Below are positions 53,293-64,000 of a stretch of DNA of 64,000 bases, one piece after another. Numbering within the stretch: the stretch's first letter is position 1; every line of letters starts with the position of its first letter. Below the pieces are notes generated by a model that was not told where the DNA came from, ran no database searches, and was given only the letters and a program-made list of their open reading frames with translations. This DNA is from Bretschneidera sinensis (taxonomy: Eukaryota; Streptophyta; Magnoliopsida; Brassicales; Akaniaceae). The position numbers and the translations under genes were made by a program. The stretch is from the NCBI GenBank assembly GCA_023935145.1, contig CM043699.1, positions 59,846,638 through 59,910,637 of the forward strand. Direction: 5' to 3'.

Positions 53293-54123
53293 TGGGTTCA
53301 AATTTCATTGTTGAGAAGTTTGATGGAAAAGGGAGATTTTTCCCTATGGAAGCGGAAGATCAAGACTGTTCTTATGCAACAAAAGGTGGACTTGGCTATT
53401 GGAGAAGATGATGCTTTTCCAGCAAGTATCACGGAGGACCAGCGGATTGAGATGAAGAAGATGGCTTACCGCACCATTTTCTTGCACATGTCGAATGGTG
53501 TCACAAGGGAGTGCGGAGACTCAGAAGATCCAGCTGTCATATGGAAGAAACTTGATGAGTTGTTTCTTACCAAAACTCTCCATAATAAGATTTATCTTCT
53601 TAAAAGAATCTTTACTTTTAAAATGGATCTTAGTAAAGAGTTACAAGATAATCTTGATGTCTTTAATAAACTAGTTCAAGATTTGGTTAGTTGTAGTATT
53701 AAATTCCCGGATGAACAATTGACTGTTATGTTATTAAATTCTCTTCTTGATTGTTTTGATAGTTTAATTAATGCAATTGAATATGGAAGAGATACACTAA
53801 CCAAAGAAATTGTGGTCAATGCTATAAAGGCTCATGATTTCAAAGCCAAGAGTAGGGAGGCATCAAATGGGGAAGAGCTATTCGTAAGAGGAAGGCCAGC
53901 AACTCGGAATGGTAGCAGCAACCATGGCAACTACCAGGAGAAATCAAGAGGTAGAGGGCAGAGCCATGGGAGAGCACATTCTAAACCAAGATTTGGAGGA
54001 AAGAGGTGTTTCTATTGCAACAAGGAGGGTTACTTCAAGAAAGATTGCAAGAAGAGGTTGTGGGATGAGAGAGGGAGAAGCCATACCAACAATGGAGAGG
54101 CTTCGGTTGCCAAAGGAGAATAG
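53293..54123 (+). pseudogene. Copia gag with altered zinc knuckle
   Basis: Starts at ATG 53293 (MGSNFIVEKFDGKG). A +1/-1 shift near 53335 moves into the frame SLWKRKIKTVLMQQKVDLAI. This runs through FLHMSNGVTRECGDSEDPAV, KTLHNKIYLLKRIFTFKMDL and LLDCFDSLINAIEYGRDTLT, typical Copia Gag. The zinc knuckle is CFYCNKEGYFKKDC: the His of CX2CX4HX4C is Tyr (TAC). It ends in ASVAKGE-TAG at 54121-54123; reading continues into protease. Confidence 0.85.
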
Positions 54124-55401
54124 CAAGATGATGTTCTTGTTGTGTGCTCAAATGCGAGCAAGAGGCTAGGTAGCAAGAAATGGATTCTAGATTCCGGGTG
54201 CACTTATTACATGTGCCCTCACAAAGAATGGTTCAAGAATTTCAAGGAAATCAATGATGGAAGGGTTTTCTTGAGAAATGACAATTCTTGCTAAGTGAGG
54301 AGAATTGGAGACATCCAGTTGAGGATGTTTGATGGAGTCACAAGGTTGCTGCGGAATGTGAGGTATTTTTTGGATTTGAAGAGGAATTTGATCTCATTGG
54401 GGTAACTGGATTCTATGGGGTATACATACAAAGCAGAGGGAGGAAAGATCAAGGTGACCAAGGGATCTTTGGTAGTGATCAAAGCAGCAATAAAAGATGG
54501 ACTCTATGAGATGATCAGAGAGACAGAAATCAAGGATCAAGTAGCAAGCTTGATGGTTGAGATGGATAGGGCAGCCCTTTGGCACACTAGCTTGGGACAT
54601 ATGAGCGAAAAGGGCCTGCAAGTTCTTAGCAAGGATGGTCTACTTGGAGGAGACAAAGTAGAGAAATTGGATTTCTGCGAGTGTTGCGTTCTTGGGAAGC
54701 AACACCAGAGTGCCTAAGTCTAAGGGCATTCTTGACTACATTCATTTAGACCTTTGGGGACCAGCAAGAACACCAACACATGGAGGTAACTTTTACTTTT
54801 TGTCTTTAATTGATGATTATTCAAGAAAGGTTTGGGTTTATTGCTTAAAAATAAATCAGATGCTTTGAATAAGTTTGTTGTGTGGAAAAAGTTGCTGGAG
54901 ACTCAAACGGGTAAGATACTTAAGGCTTTACGAACCGATAATGGCTTAGAATTTTGTAATAAGGATTTTGATAAATTCTGTGAATTAAATGGCATCCTAA
55001 GGCATAGAAAGGTTGTAAAAACACCTCAGTAAAATGGAGTTGCTGAGAGAATGAATAGGACCCTTATGGAAAAAGTTAGGTGCATGTTAATAGGATCCGG
55101 TTTACCAAAATATTTTTAGGGGGAAGCTGTGTCTACTGCTGCATACTTGGTAAATAGATCACCCTCTAGAGCTTTAAAGCTCAAAACTCCCATGGAGATG
55201 CAGAGTGGAAAACCCCCTGAGTTGAGCAACCTTAAGACTTTTGGGTGTACTGCATTTGCACATCAAAAGGATGATAAACTTAGCCCAAGGTCTATAAAAT
55301 GTGTGTTTCTAGGGTATGGTGATGGGGTTAAAGGGTATAGGTTGTGGTTCTTAGAGAAAAAAAGGAATGAAACTCATAATAAGTGGGGATGTCATTTTTA
55401 A
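54124..55401 (+). pseudogene. Copia protease and integrase
   Basis: The protease has KKWILDSGCTYYMCPHKEWF (catalytic D-S-G, near 54190). A stop lies at 54292 and another near 54404. The integrase zinc finger is ALWHTSLGHMSEKGLQVL ... CECCVLGKQH (H-H-C-C, 54570-54705). The core has a broken segment 54715-54830 where the first Asp would lie, then LKALRTDNGLEFCN (second Asp, near 54940), then after a stop at 55030 NGVAERMNRTLMEKVRCML (catalytic Glu). The C-terminal part has AAYLVNRSPSRALKLKTPME and FGCTAFAHQK. Confidence 0.85.
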
Positions 55402-56755
55402 TGAATTATTATTTCCCTATTTGGAGAAAACTAACCCTGCAGGGGCTAGTGAGCAAACCAGTCCGGTATTTGTGGAGCATAGCATCAAGGAAAATTCAGT
55501 TAAGGTAGAGCAAGGAAGGCAAGAGGGTTCAGATCAGGTAGAGCCCATTGATGAAGGCCAAGCTCAGGACACTCAAGAGGAGGCTGAACTAGAAGGGGTT
55601 GATGCAGCAAGTCAGAATGACTACCAGTTCACAAGGGACCGGGAAAGGAGGGTGGTTAGACCACCTTTGAGATATGGTTTTGCGGATGCTAATTTAGCAG
55701 CTCCTTGGATAGAAGGAGGGATGGTTGAACCAGAAACTTACATGGATGCCATGGAGTGTAAGGATTCGTCAAAGTGGCAACTAGCTATGGAGGAAGAAAT
55801 GTATTCTTTGAGGAAGAACAACTCTTGAGAATTGGTGCCCAAATCAAAAAAACGGAGAGTTGTGGATTATAGATGGATCTACAAGATCAAAGAAGGGAAT
55901 ACTCCAGGAGATGAAGTTCGCTATAAAGCTAGGTTGGTGGCGAAGGGTTTCACACAAAAAGAAGGCATAGATTTCACCGAAATCTTCTCACCTGTTGTGA
56001 AGTACAAGACAATACAGATAGTATTGGCAATGGTGGTCCAATTTGATTGGGAAATCGAGCAAATGGATGTGAAGACAGAGTTCTTATATGGAGGGCTTGA
56101 TGAGACCATCTATATGAGGCAACCCGAAGGCTATGAGGAAGGAAGGCAGGGAGAGTTGGTGTGAAAATTGAAGAAATCTCTCTATGGTCTGAATCGATTA
56201 CCTCGGCAATGGAATAAGAGGATCGATTCCTTTGTAACCAACTTGGGTTTCATGAGGAGCTACTATGATTCGTGCTTGTATTACAAGGGGCACAAGGTGG
56301 AGGAAGTGGTGATCATCCAGATCTATGTTGATGATATGTTGCTGATTGGGAGCAGCATGGAGAGGATAGGAAAATTGAAGTCTTAACTCAGTGAGGAGTT
56401 TGAGATGAAGGATTATGGCCATGCACAGAAGATCCTTGGGATGTGTATCATCCGGGAAAGGGAGAGAAACAAATTGAAGATCTCTCAAACTTCCTACATA
56501 GAGAAGATGATATCTAAGTTCTCTATGGAAGATAGCAAACCAGTGAAGGTTCCCCTTGCTGGTCATTTCAAGTTCTCCAGCGATCAATGTCCGAGATCGA
56601 AGGCAGAGAAGAAGGAAATGGAAAAAGTCCCCTACTCTAGTGCGGTTGGTTATGTAATGTTCACTATGGTAAGCACTAGACCTGATATTGCTCATGCAAT
56701 AAGTGTTCTCAGCAGGTTTATGAGTAATCCCAGAAAGTAGAATGGCTTGGGATAA
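55402..56755 (+). pseudogene. Copia reverse transcriptase
   Basis: An acidic linker, then KWQLAMEEEMYSLRKNNS-stop and VVDYRWIYKIKEG. Next come RYKARLVAKGFTQKEGIDFT, EIFSPVVKYKTIQIVLAM, QMDVKTEFLYGGLDETIYMR (first Asp; the usual AFLHG is here EFLYG) and KSLYGLNRLPRQWNKRIDSF. The catalytic box IQIYVDDMLLIGSS is near 56320. Stops lie at 55826, 56162, 56385 and 56738. The catalytic Y-V-D-D is intact. Confidence 0.87.
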
Positions 56756-57294
56756 AGTGGTTGTTGAGGTACTTGAAGGGAAGCCCAGAAGTGGGGTTGA
56801 TTTATGAGAAGAAGGATAAGTCCATCTGTCTTGAGGGTTATGCAGATTCGTACTATGGAGCAGACAAGGATAAAAGAAGATCGATTACCTCTTACTTCTT
56901 CAAGTTAAACGGATGTTGTGTAAGTTGGAAGGCTCAGTTGCAACCTGTGGTAGCACTCTCAACAACCGAGGCTGAGTACATAGCAGCAACGGAAGCCATA
57001 AAGGAGGCTATGTGGTGCAAAGGGTTGCTGGAAGAGTTGAAGGTACTAAAGGAGCAGGTTGTGGTATATTCGGATAGTCAAAGTGCATTGCATTTGTGCA
57101 AGAATCCGGTGTTCCATGAGAGGACAAAGCACATGGATGTCCGATACCATTTTATTCAGGAAAATGTTACGAAAGGATGCATCCATGTGGATAAGGTAGC
57201 CACAGAAGAAAACCCTACGGATTTAGGTACTAAAGTTCTACCCCTAATTAAGTTCAATCATTGCTTTGGACTACTTAGGATTGGAGTCGGTTGA
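56756..57294 (+). pseudogene. Copia RNase H
   Basis: An open frame of 177 codons: MLRYLKGSPEVGLIYEKKDK, EGYADSYYGADKDKRRSITS, VVALSTTEAEYIAATEAIKE, VVYSDSQSALHLCKNPVFHE, RTKHMDVRYHFIQENV, NPTDLGTKVLP. The catalytic pattern D...E...D (GYAD, STTEAEY, YSDSQSA) is present. It ends at TGA 57292-57294, about 80 bp before the 3' LTR. Confidence 0.88.
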
Positions 57295-57373
57295 TTGATG
57301 ACTCAAGATGAGTTTAGATCCTGAGTTCTCTGCACGATGGTTCGGGTTTAAACACTTAGACAAAGGTAGAGAT

Positions 57374-58267
57374 TGTTGGTATTTGTCTAAGTTTTGAACA
57401 AGGTTGGAAGAGGTCAAGCATGAAGTCCTTAAAAGCCTCAGCACACTAGGAGTGTGCCTCAACACAAAGCTGGAAAAAGGTGTGTGCATCAGGTCAGGTA
57501 GCGGCCCTGCTCTTCCCAGGCCGCAGCACCTAGAAGGTGGAAGGCCAGGCCACGGTGCCCAGAAGTTAAGGAGTGTGTGCTCTACCCTGGGCCGTGGCGC
57601 CCCCTGTTCTAGGCCGCGGCGCCAGGCACACTGATGCACACATGTGTAAACCTCTTCCATGGTTCGTGAGACATGTCTAAAACACACAGTTTGATTAAGG
57701 AATGATCAAAGGCTATGGTTGATTGTTCATCTAGATCTAAGGTGGATAATAACCCTCAAGATTGGACAAGAAGTTGGTGCACTATATAAAGGGTCACCTA
57801 GCTTCATTCTCAACAACAATGTCACATAACTTGTGATCAAAAGTGAGAGAATTGTAAAGAGTGCAAAGACACAAAACAAGAAAGACTCATTTGTAAGGCT
57901 GGTTGTTTAGAAGAATGAGTAGAATTGAAAGGGGATTGAAGGGCTTGTAAAGGGAATTTTCTTAGGAAAATTCCAGGGTTAGTTCTTATCACTTTATGTT
58001 TCTTCTTCTTCTTTGTTTCTTCAAGAACTTAGACTTCTTGGAGAGGGGTTGCTGTGATTGTAAAAGAACCATTGATTAGTGCAGAGAGTTCAGGTGACCT
58101 CACGGGGACGTAGGCTATTGCAAAACCTCGATAACAAATCGCTTGTCTTTTTTCTTTCTTTCTGTCATTTCTGTTTCTGTTTCTGATTCCTAATCTTTAC
58201 AAGTCATTCTAGACTTGGGTGTTTGGAATATCACCACCTGGGCATCTTGTCAAGGTGATTTCCAACA
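57374..58267 (+). repeat. 3' LTR of the Copia element
   Basis: 894 bp, preceded by the purine-rich CAAAGGTAGAGAT. The word cluster is at 57497-57620; TATATAA is at 57783-57789. Compared with the 5' LTR, one cluster segment is deleted and another (cccctgttctaggcc) gained, so the clusters have different copy layouts. Confidence 0.92.
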
Positions 58268-58272
58268 GTAGT

Positions 58273-58807
58273 AAATTTTTTATTCGATTTTAAATTCTAA
58301 ACAAAGTTCGATACAAGGAGAAGGTGGATTTATTCAAAACTTAAGAAGTCTTGAGTTAAATTTGAGAATGAGGGCTATTTGATTGACACTAGTTGAGTGA
58401 ACTTAAAAGTTTTATTTTTTGCTTGAGACTTAAGTTCAAGGAATGCTAATTTAGATCTAGTGAGAGAGGTATGATGATTAATTAAGATATATGAAGTGCT
58501 AGAAAAATCTAAAGGTTGTAAGTGACTTGTTTTAGATGTGGTTGAGGTACTAGAAAGGATAATAACTAGTGAAAGTACGATGTGTCTGCTTAGCAAAGGT
58601 GGTTACTATGTAAGTTGAGGTGTTAAGAAGATGTGTTATAGGAGACCAAGAGTTTAGTAAGATAAAGAATGTTAGAATGGTTATGGTGAAAGATAAATAT
58701 GTATGGAATTCAAGGCCAAAGGGTTGTTGATAAAGGATTATGATAGGAGTATATAATGATAAGTTACAGATTGAGACAATTAGCTTTAACCCTCACCCAT
58801 AGTTAAT
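58273..58807. repeat. Left inverted-repeat arm, continued after Copia
   Basis: Continues 51218-52140 and is the inverse of about 61007-61545. The shared wording (for example 'gattgagacaattagc' and its complement near 61033) is nearly identical. No genes. Confidence 0.75.
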
Positions 58808-58808
58808 G

Positions 58809-59192
58809 GCTGGAAGTATGTAATCGAGTACTTCTAGTAAATTCAATTCACTGAGCTTGTGAAGCTTACTCCTCATTGTTGAAAATTTTCAAGCAGTGGA
58901 TAGGACAGATATAGTTTAGAGCTGATATCAGAGTAATTACCTTAAGTAAGTCTCGTGGTCAAGTCCTCGGACATTGTAAGAAAGATGAAAGAAAAGTTAT
59001 AATAAAATCTTTTCATGCATTTTGTTATATTTATATATTGTTTCCTATAGGAGAGTGATGATGTTTGAGGATTGGATGTAATTCTTAATTTCAGTTGATA
59101 TATTTTTATATTGTTGCATATATGTGTCGTATGGGATTTCAAAATGTGACGATACCATTTCGAGGGTGGCTAACCTGGGATGAGTCGTTACA
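58809..59192. repeat. Chromovirus LTR end
   Basis: 384 bp matching 28110-28486 (plus), ending GGGATGAGTCGTTACA at 59192. It starts ggctggaagtatgtaatcg, which is also where the plus-oriented block 62470-63119 stops (ggctggaagtatataatc), so the LTR appears split between the two places. Confidence 0.65.
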
Positions 59193-61006
59193 ACCAGGCT
59201 CCACAATTCTCCCCCACTAATAAAAATTTAGCCCTCGAAATTTTTTTGATCAGGGTTCACCAAACATTAGGATTAATACTTTCCTAGTCAGTCCATAAAC
59301 TCAAATATACTTCTCAAATTCTCCACTTTCTTCAATATTTTCCAATACAAGGTTAAACTTCTATCGCACCATCAACTGGAATTTTCCCTAAATCGTTGCC
59401 ACTAACTAAATCATCACTAGAGTGATCTAACATACTATTTTAATAAACTCTATCTGAACTTGCTAGAAATTCTTTTGTTCATTAAGCGGTGCTTGCCCTT
59501 CAATCAACTACTCAACTTCATACTTTATTATTTCTTCAGCATTCGATTCACTCAACTAGTCTTTCAAACCACACATTCCTAGACAAAAGCATTACCCAAA
59601 GTCACCCTCTTTTTACATCTTTCTTTTGTTCTTGATATTCAAAGCTAAAATTTTACCATCCTATACTCCTCTCTACATCTTTTTATTTCTATCTTGACTT
59701 CATACTTTAAGGACCTCCAATACTATATAATTTATTCATTCGTCTCTCTCAAAATATCTCTCCACAAAATTACTTACCTACTATTCACCTTTTTCTTATT
59801 ATTCAATAATTTTTTCTCCAATTAAATATGATACTTAGTGTTCATCTACAGTGTTACCATAGTTTTCGTACTCACATCAGTTTAGTTCTTTGAGCAACTT
59901 CCTAGTTCATTCACTTCACGATTCCAACTTCACCTAAGGAAAGAAACAATCATTAAACCCTTCATAGTTCAATTTCTTATTCACTTACATTACTTTCTAA
60001 TATTTCTCATGCAAAAAGCTTCATTTTGTAACTTACTCCCTTTACTCCACGCGCCTCTTAGTTCTAACCCATATTCTTCTCTTATTATTTCCATTAAACT
60101 CTAATTCCTCAATTTCTTCACCAAGGTATTTTAACCATTAAACTCATATCTAACTCTCCAATAGTAACAGTTAGGTACTTTACTCTCCACTACAACTCAA
60201 AATTCACTAGTCTCTCTTTAACATCAATAATATGCCGTAACTCTCTCCTATAACATTGCTTGTACAATGATAAATCAGTTATTCCCATTAACAGCTAATA
60301 ACTCCATTCTACAAGTCTCTTATCTAAATTTATCAGTCAGTTGTCTTCAAATATGATTTATTTAATTCATCTTTGACTCTTACTTGGACTTCCCAATGAT
60401 CTTACCATATAGGGTTCTTTTTTGTGTTGACCGTATTTCAAATTTACCATTCTTTTAAAACCTTTACACACTCGAAATACTCTCTTGTCTTAACTACATT
60501 TCCAACCGCTTTTTTCTTTTATCATTTCTCCTTCCGGTCCATTTAAGAAATCAAAACTTCTAGAAAATCACTTAACATTCCACTTCCACATTTTTCCTTA
60601 TCAACTATTATGCCTAGCCACACTGTTTACGTCGAATCCTACCATCTCTTTCACATTCATTCCATACATTATATACCATTTCTAAAAAGGTACCTCTTAA
60701 TCTAATCACGATTTATATTTTTCCTTCATCCACTTAGTAAAAATCTATTTTTAACTCTTTAACACTTCACAGTAATTCCTTGATTTGTTTAAGATCTTCC
60801 CTTCACTTCATATTAAGCTCCATAAAAAATCACAGTGTTTAGTAATCTCTAATCTCTTTAACTATCTCTTTTATTAAACAATTCTCCCAATAATATCCAT
60901 TCCTAAGGTTTTTCGAACTTCATTGGCTCTTAAGTTAATAACTTTCATATTGTAATCTCTCCCTTTTACACTGTTACAAACAGTTGCCAAGTCCTTATCA
61001 TTAACT
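59193..61006. other. Loop of the long inverted repeat, non-coding
   Basis: AT- and C-rich sequence with no credible ORF. The first 60 bp contain, on the minus strand, a decayed chromovirus pol end and polypurine tract (aatttcgagggctaaa, tagtgggggagaattg), pointing to a minus-strand element whose LTR would start at 59192. Nothing else was recognised. Confidence 0.5.
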
Positions 61007-62470
61007 ATGGGTGAGGGTTAAAGCTAATTGTCTCAATCTGTAACTTATCATTCTATACTCATACCATAATCCCTTATCCAACAACTCTTTGGCCTTGAAT
61101 TCCATACATATTTATCTTTCACTATAATCATTCTAACACTCTTTATCTTACTAAACTCTTGGTCTCCTATAACACATCTTCTTAACAACACCACTTACAT
61201 AGTAACCTCCTTTGCTAAGCATACACATCGTACTTTCGCTATTTATTATCCTTTCTAGTACCTCAACCACATCTAAAACAAGTCACTTACAACCTTTAGA
61301 TTTTTCTAACACTTCAAATATCTTAGTTCATCATCATACCTCTCTCACTAGATCTAAATTACCATTCCCTGAACTTAAGTCTCAAGCAAAAAATAAACTT
61401 TTTAGTTCACTCAACTAGTGTCAATCAAATAGTCCTCATTCTCAAATTTAACTCAATACTTCCTAAGTTTTGAATAAATCCACCTTCTCCTTGTATCGAA
61501 CTTCGTTTAGAATTTAAAATCGAATAAAAAATTTACTACCATTTATCCTTTACAACTTGTCTCATAAAAAAAATTATACTTTCCAAAATACTCCCTTTAT
61601 TATAATTCTTAGTCTCAAAACACCACAAAATCTTCACTTATGATTTATATAACACCACTATTTCTCTACTTAATTGTTCCTCTCATTTTTACCTTGCTCA
61701 CTCCCTACTACACCTCATTCCTTACTCTAACCACTTACCCAATAATTTACTACTACTCATTTTTATACTTGTTAATTAATCTATACTTTTACCTATACTT
61801 TAATCACCCTTCCCAAGCCTCACTTCCTAATAACATACTTAACTATGAATCAACACTATTCTCCAAATTTTCGAACCTCTCTACATTTCTAATATAATTA
61901 CAACCCAAACTTTTATACACAGACAAACCTACTACTTAGGACTTCCTCTACTTTAAGTCTACATTTTACAACAACTGTTTCTTAGACCAATATCACATAA
62001 TAATTATACGATCATAAATCATCAGTACTTTAACACGACAACATGAAGAAAAAAAAATCATCGAAAAAGAAGTTCCTATATACTAACTCAATTTAGTTCA
62101 CTAGCTCAAAACAATTAATTCAACTCATATTGTTAGGAAAAATTAATCTTAACAATATCTTCAAATCCTTTTAACTAACAGCTCATTAATAATTTAATAA
62201 TAGTCACATAAACCAAAATAAAACTTTTAAGGAATTAAAAAATTTAGTATGTAAAGGTTTTTCAATACCAAAATTCATTTCTTCTTCATTCAAACTCTAT
62301 TTTCTCTCTCTAAAACTCATTCTATCTCTAAAATTCTCTCAAATACTAAAGAATTAAAGGATTTCATAAACTATTGTTGAATTCAATCGATTCAATGACT
62401 GATTTTAGGAATTTTTGAGAAAAGCTTTTTGAATGTAATTTTCACTATTTTTGTTCTTCCATATAAAAAC
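61007..62470. repeat. Right arm of the long inverted repeat
   Basis: About 1.46 kb, the inverse of 51218-52140 plus 58273-58807 with the Copia element removed. A matching pair of peptide-like frames (61640-61897 plus and 52035-51823 minus; 61212-61418 plus and 58596-58375 minus) shows the similarity. These frames themselves are low-complexity and not genes. Confidence 0.75.
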
Positions 62471-62570
62471 TGGATGAAAAGACTAGAAAGGCAGCTGGTC
62501 TGGCTGAAAAGACCAGGAAGGCAACTGGTTTGGCTGAGAAGATCAGGAAGGCAGTTGGTCTGGCTGTAAT
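62471..62570. repeat. 30 bp tandem repeat, about 3 units (left)
   Basis: Units of 'aaggcagctggtctggctga' + 'aaagaccagg', three times. It is the inverse of the array at 63530-63740. Repeats in LTR-like sequence. Confidence 0.8.
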
Positions 62571-62975
62571 ATGTCGACACGTGGGAAGATGTTCTGAGAT
62601 GACAATAGGAAATAATGAGATGGTATGATGAAAAAGAAAGAAAGATGATTTAAACATATGCATTTATTTATTTGGTTATTTTATTATTATTGATTGAGAT
62701 ACTAAAGTATCAGTCTTGATTGTGAAATTATTGATAGTCAAACGAGTCTCACAGAGATAGATATGATGAGAAAAAAAAATGTGAAAGTATGATATGATAA
62801 AAATTATTTGATTGATTGATTATAAGCTGCGAACCTCATAATGAGGTAAATAATTATGTTGAATTGATAATCTCGTGATGATTAAATGTATGATTGAAAA
62901 ATTGATATGTTTGATGATTAATTTAAGAAAAGATTGATAAATGGTTGGAATTATGACATGAGTAGTGATAATAGA
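62571..62975. repeat. Left arm of second palindrome
   Basis: The inverse of 63123 to about 63520, near-perfect (for example 62900-62975 against 63123-63200). It contains E5 LTR-type blocks in plus orientation (gagtctcacagag at about 62742; gaacctcataatgagg at about 62830). Confidence 0.8.
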
Positions 62976-63122
62976 ATATTATTATTGAATTATATGAGAT
63001 AATAGATGAATGAATATTAGAAGATTTTTTGAAAGACTGAATTATTATATGCGAATAAATAGATGATTGATATTGATGAATTAGAAACGATTGAATTATA
63101 AGATGTGGCTGGAAGTATATAA

Positions 63123-63520
63123 TCTATTATCACTACTCATATCATAATTCCAACCATTTATCAATCTTTTCTTAAATTAATCATCAAACATATCAATTTT
63201 TCATTCATATATTTAATCATCTCTAGATTATCAATTCAACATCATTATTTACCTCATTATGAGTTTCGCAGCATATAATCAATCAATCAAATAATTTTTA
63301 TCATATCATACTTTCACATTTTTTTCTCATCATATCTGTCTCTGTGAGACTCATTTGTCTATCAATAATTTCACAATCAAGACTGATACTTTAGCATCTC
63401 AATCAATAATAATAAAATAACCAAATAAATAAATGCATATGTTTAAATCATCTTTCTTTCTTTTCATCATATCATCTCATTATTTTATATTGTCATTTGG
63501 GAACGTCTTCCCACCTGTCG
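63123..63520. repeat. Right arm of second palindrome
   Basis: The inverse of 62571-62975, with a spacer of about 147 bp (62976-63122) between the arms. The palindrome continues into the 30 bp arrays on both sides. Confidence 0.8.
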
Positions 63521-63529
63521 ACATGTTAC

Positions 63530-63740
63530 AGCCAGACCAACCGTCTTCCTGGTCTTCTCAGCCGGACCAACTGCCTTCTAGGTCTTTTAAGCCAGACCAA
63601 CTGTCTTCCTAGTCTTTTCAGTTAGACCAGCTGCCTTCTTGGTCTTTTCAGCCAAATTAGCTATCTTCCTGGTCTTTTCAGCCAGACGAGCTGTCTTCCT
63701 GGTCTTTTCAGTCAGACCAGTTGGCTTTCTAGTCTTCCCT
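63530..63740. repeat. 30 bp tandem repeat, about 7 units (right)
   Basis: Seven units of 'agaccaactgtcttcctggt' + 'cttttcagcc' with point changes. It is the inverse of 62471-62570, which has only about three units. There are no unique spacers, so it is a minisatellite and not a CRISPR array. Confidence 0.85.
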
Positions 63741-64000
63741 TTTATGCATATGAGCAATAATATGCAAGCAAGCATGCATCAAAGCATTCAATTCAACTAT
63801 CTAGCTCTTTCTCAAAATTATTATTTTTATCATATTTATTAAATTGTCTCCTCGTATATCATATTAATTTTTCAATCATATTTTTCAGAAATATCATAAA
63901 ACTTCTCAACATATTTTTCATTCATCCATCATTTTTAAACTATAAATTCTTACATAATTAATATTCAACAAACTTTCTAATTCCTAATAAATAAATCAAT
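63741..64000. other. Chromovirus LTR-type sequence to the window edge
   Basis: AT-rich, similar in wording and order to 50640-50880 (inverse-oriented LTR sequence). No gene. Confidence 0.45.

Larger units (their letters stand above)
52141..58267 (+). mobile_element. Copia element, nearly complete, broken ORF
   Basis: A 6.1 kb insertion with LTRs 52141-53046 and 57374-58267, an exact TSD gtagt (52136-52140 and 58268-58272), an initiator-Met PBS, and Gag-Pol in Copia order (protease, integrase, RT, RNase H). Pol has a dozen or so stops and a few shifts but no large deletion. Peptides resemble the Tork/Tnt1 type; lineage by eye only. It splits the left arm of the inverted repeat, so it entered after that sequence was in place. 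Confidence 0.92.

Noticed and set aside
49726..59192. A DNA transposon with about 400 bp terminal inverted repeats
   Set aside because: No matching target duplication and no transposase; the 'TIRs' match the end of a chromovirus LTR, so outward-facing LTR pieces are the better reading.
63530..63740. Regular 30 bp repeats as a CRISPR array
   Set aside because: No spacers; it is a tandem minisatellite with an inverted partner at 62471-62570.

Overview
The window is plant nuclear DNA, most likely from a dicot. About 90% of it is nested, decayed LTR retrotransposons, and it contains one clear host gene. Evidence for a plant: primer-binding sites matching plant tRNA-Asp and initiator tRNA-Met, Athila-like, Tat-like, chromovirus and Copia proteins, an L1-type LINE, and a nine-exon gene for the chloroplast maltose exporter MEX1. 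The species cannot be named from the sequence.

Layout. (1) 1-24379 is a deep nest. A Tat-like Gypsy element on + (E3: 15085-16180 and 23283-~24099) is interrupted by two elements: E1 (Athila-like, +, ending at its 3' LTR 13703-15084) and E4 (minus, 16181-23282, TSD ggcct, gag and protease only). E1 is itself broken by E0 (minus, 1-1925, running off the left edge) and by E2 (minus, 2090-11628, TSD aaaac). E2 carries a second related LTR (5048-7652), which is split by a solo LTR (5702-6975). That gives five levels of insertion. (2) 24100-28486 holds an LTR fragment fused to a decayed chromovirus with its LTR. (3) 28487-34580 is an internally deleted Tat-like element with an antisense ORF, a 48-49 bp tandem array and a 3' LTR. 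(4) 34581-44267 is the upstream region and the MEX1 gene, with a 5'-truncated LINE in intron 6. (5) 44268-47150 is mostly featureless, apart from a broken Myb/SANT-like fragment. (6) 47150-49725 is the 3' half of a minus-strand chromovirus with a chromodomain. (7) 49726-64000 is a set of long inverted repeats built from chromovirus-type LTR sequence. One arm is split by a nearly complete Copia element (52141-58267, TSD gtagt).

The most unusual signal is in the LTR promoters. Several LTR families carry, upstream of the TATA box in U3, a cluster of short GC-rich, palindrome-like words. The word differs between families: TGCGMTCGATCGCA in E0, E1, E2 and LTR2; GGGTGCACCC in E4; GCTGCAGCGC in the solo LTR; GCCGCGGC-type in the Copia LTRs. 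E1 and E4 LTRs are clearly homologous in their flanks but carry different words, whereas E0, E1 and E2 have diverged flanks but share one word. This suggests the cluster behaves as an exchangeable promoter module. It is inferred by reading, not by alignment software.

Only MEX1 looks functional as a host gene. The transposon genes are all broken, and they are annotated as pseudogenes with their lesions. Boundaries supported by LTR ends plus TSDs (E2, E4, Copia) are exact; others are approximate and said to be so.
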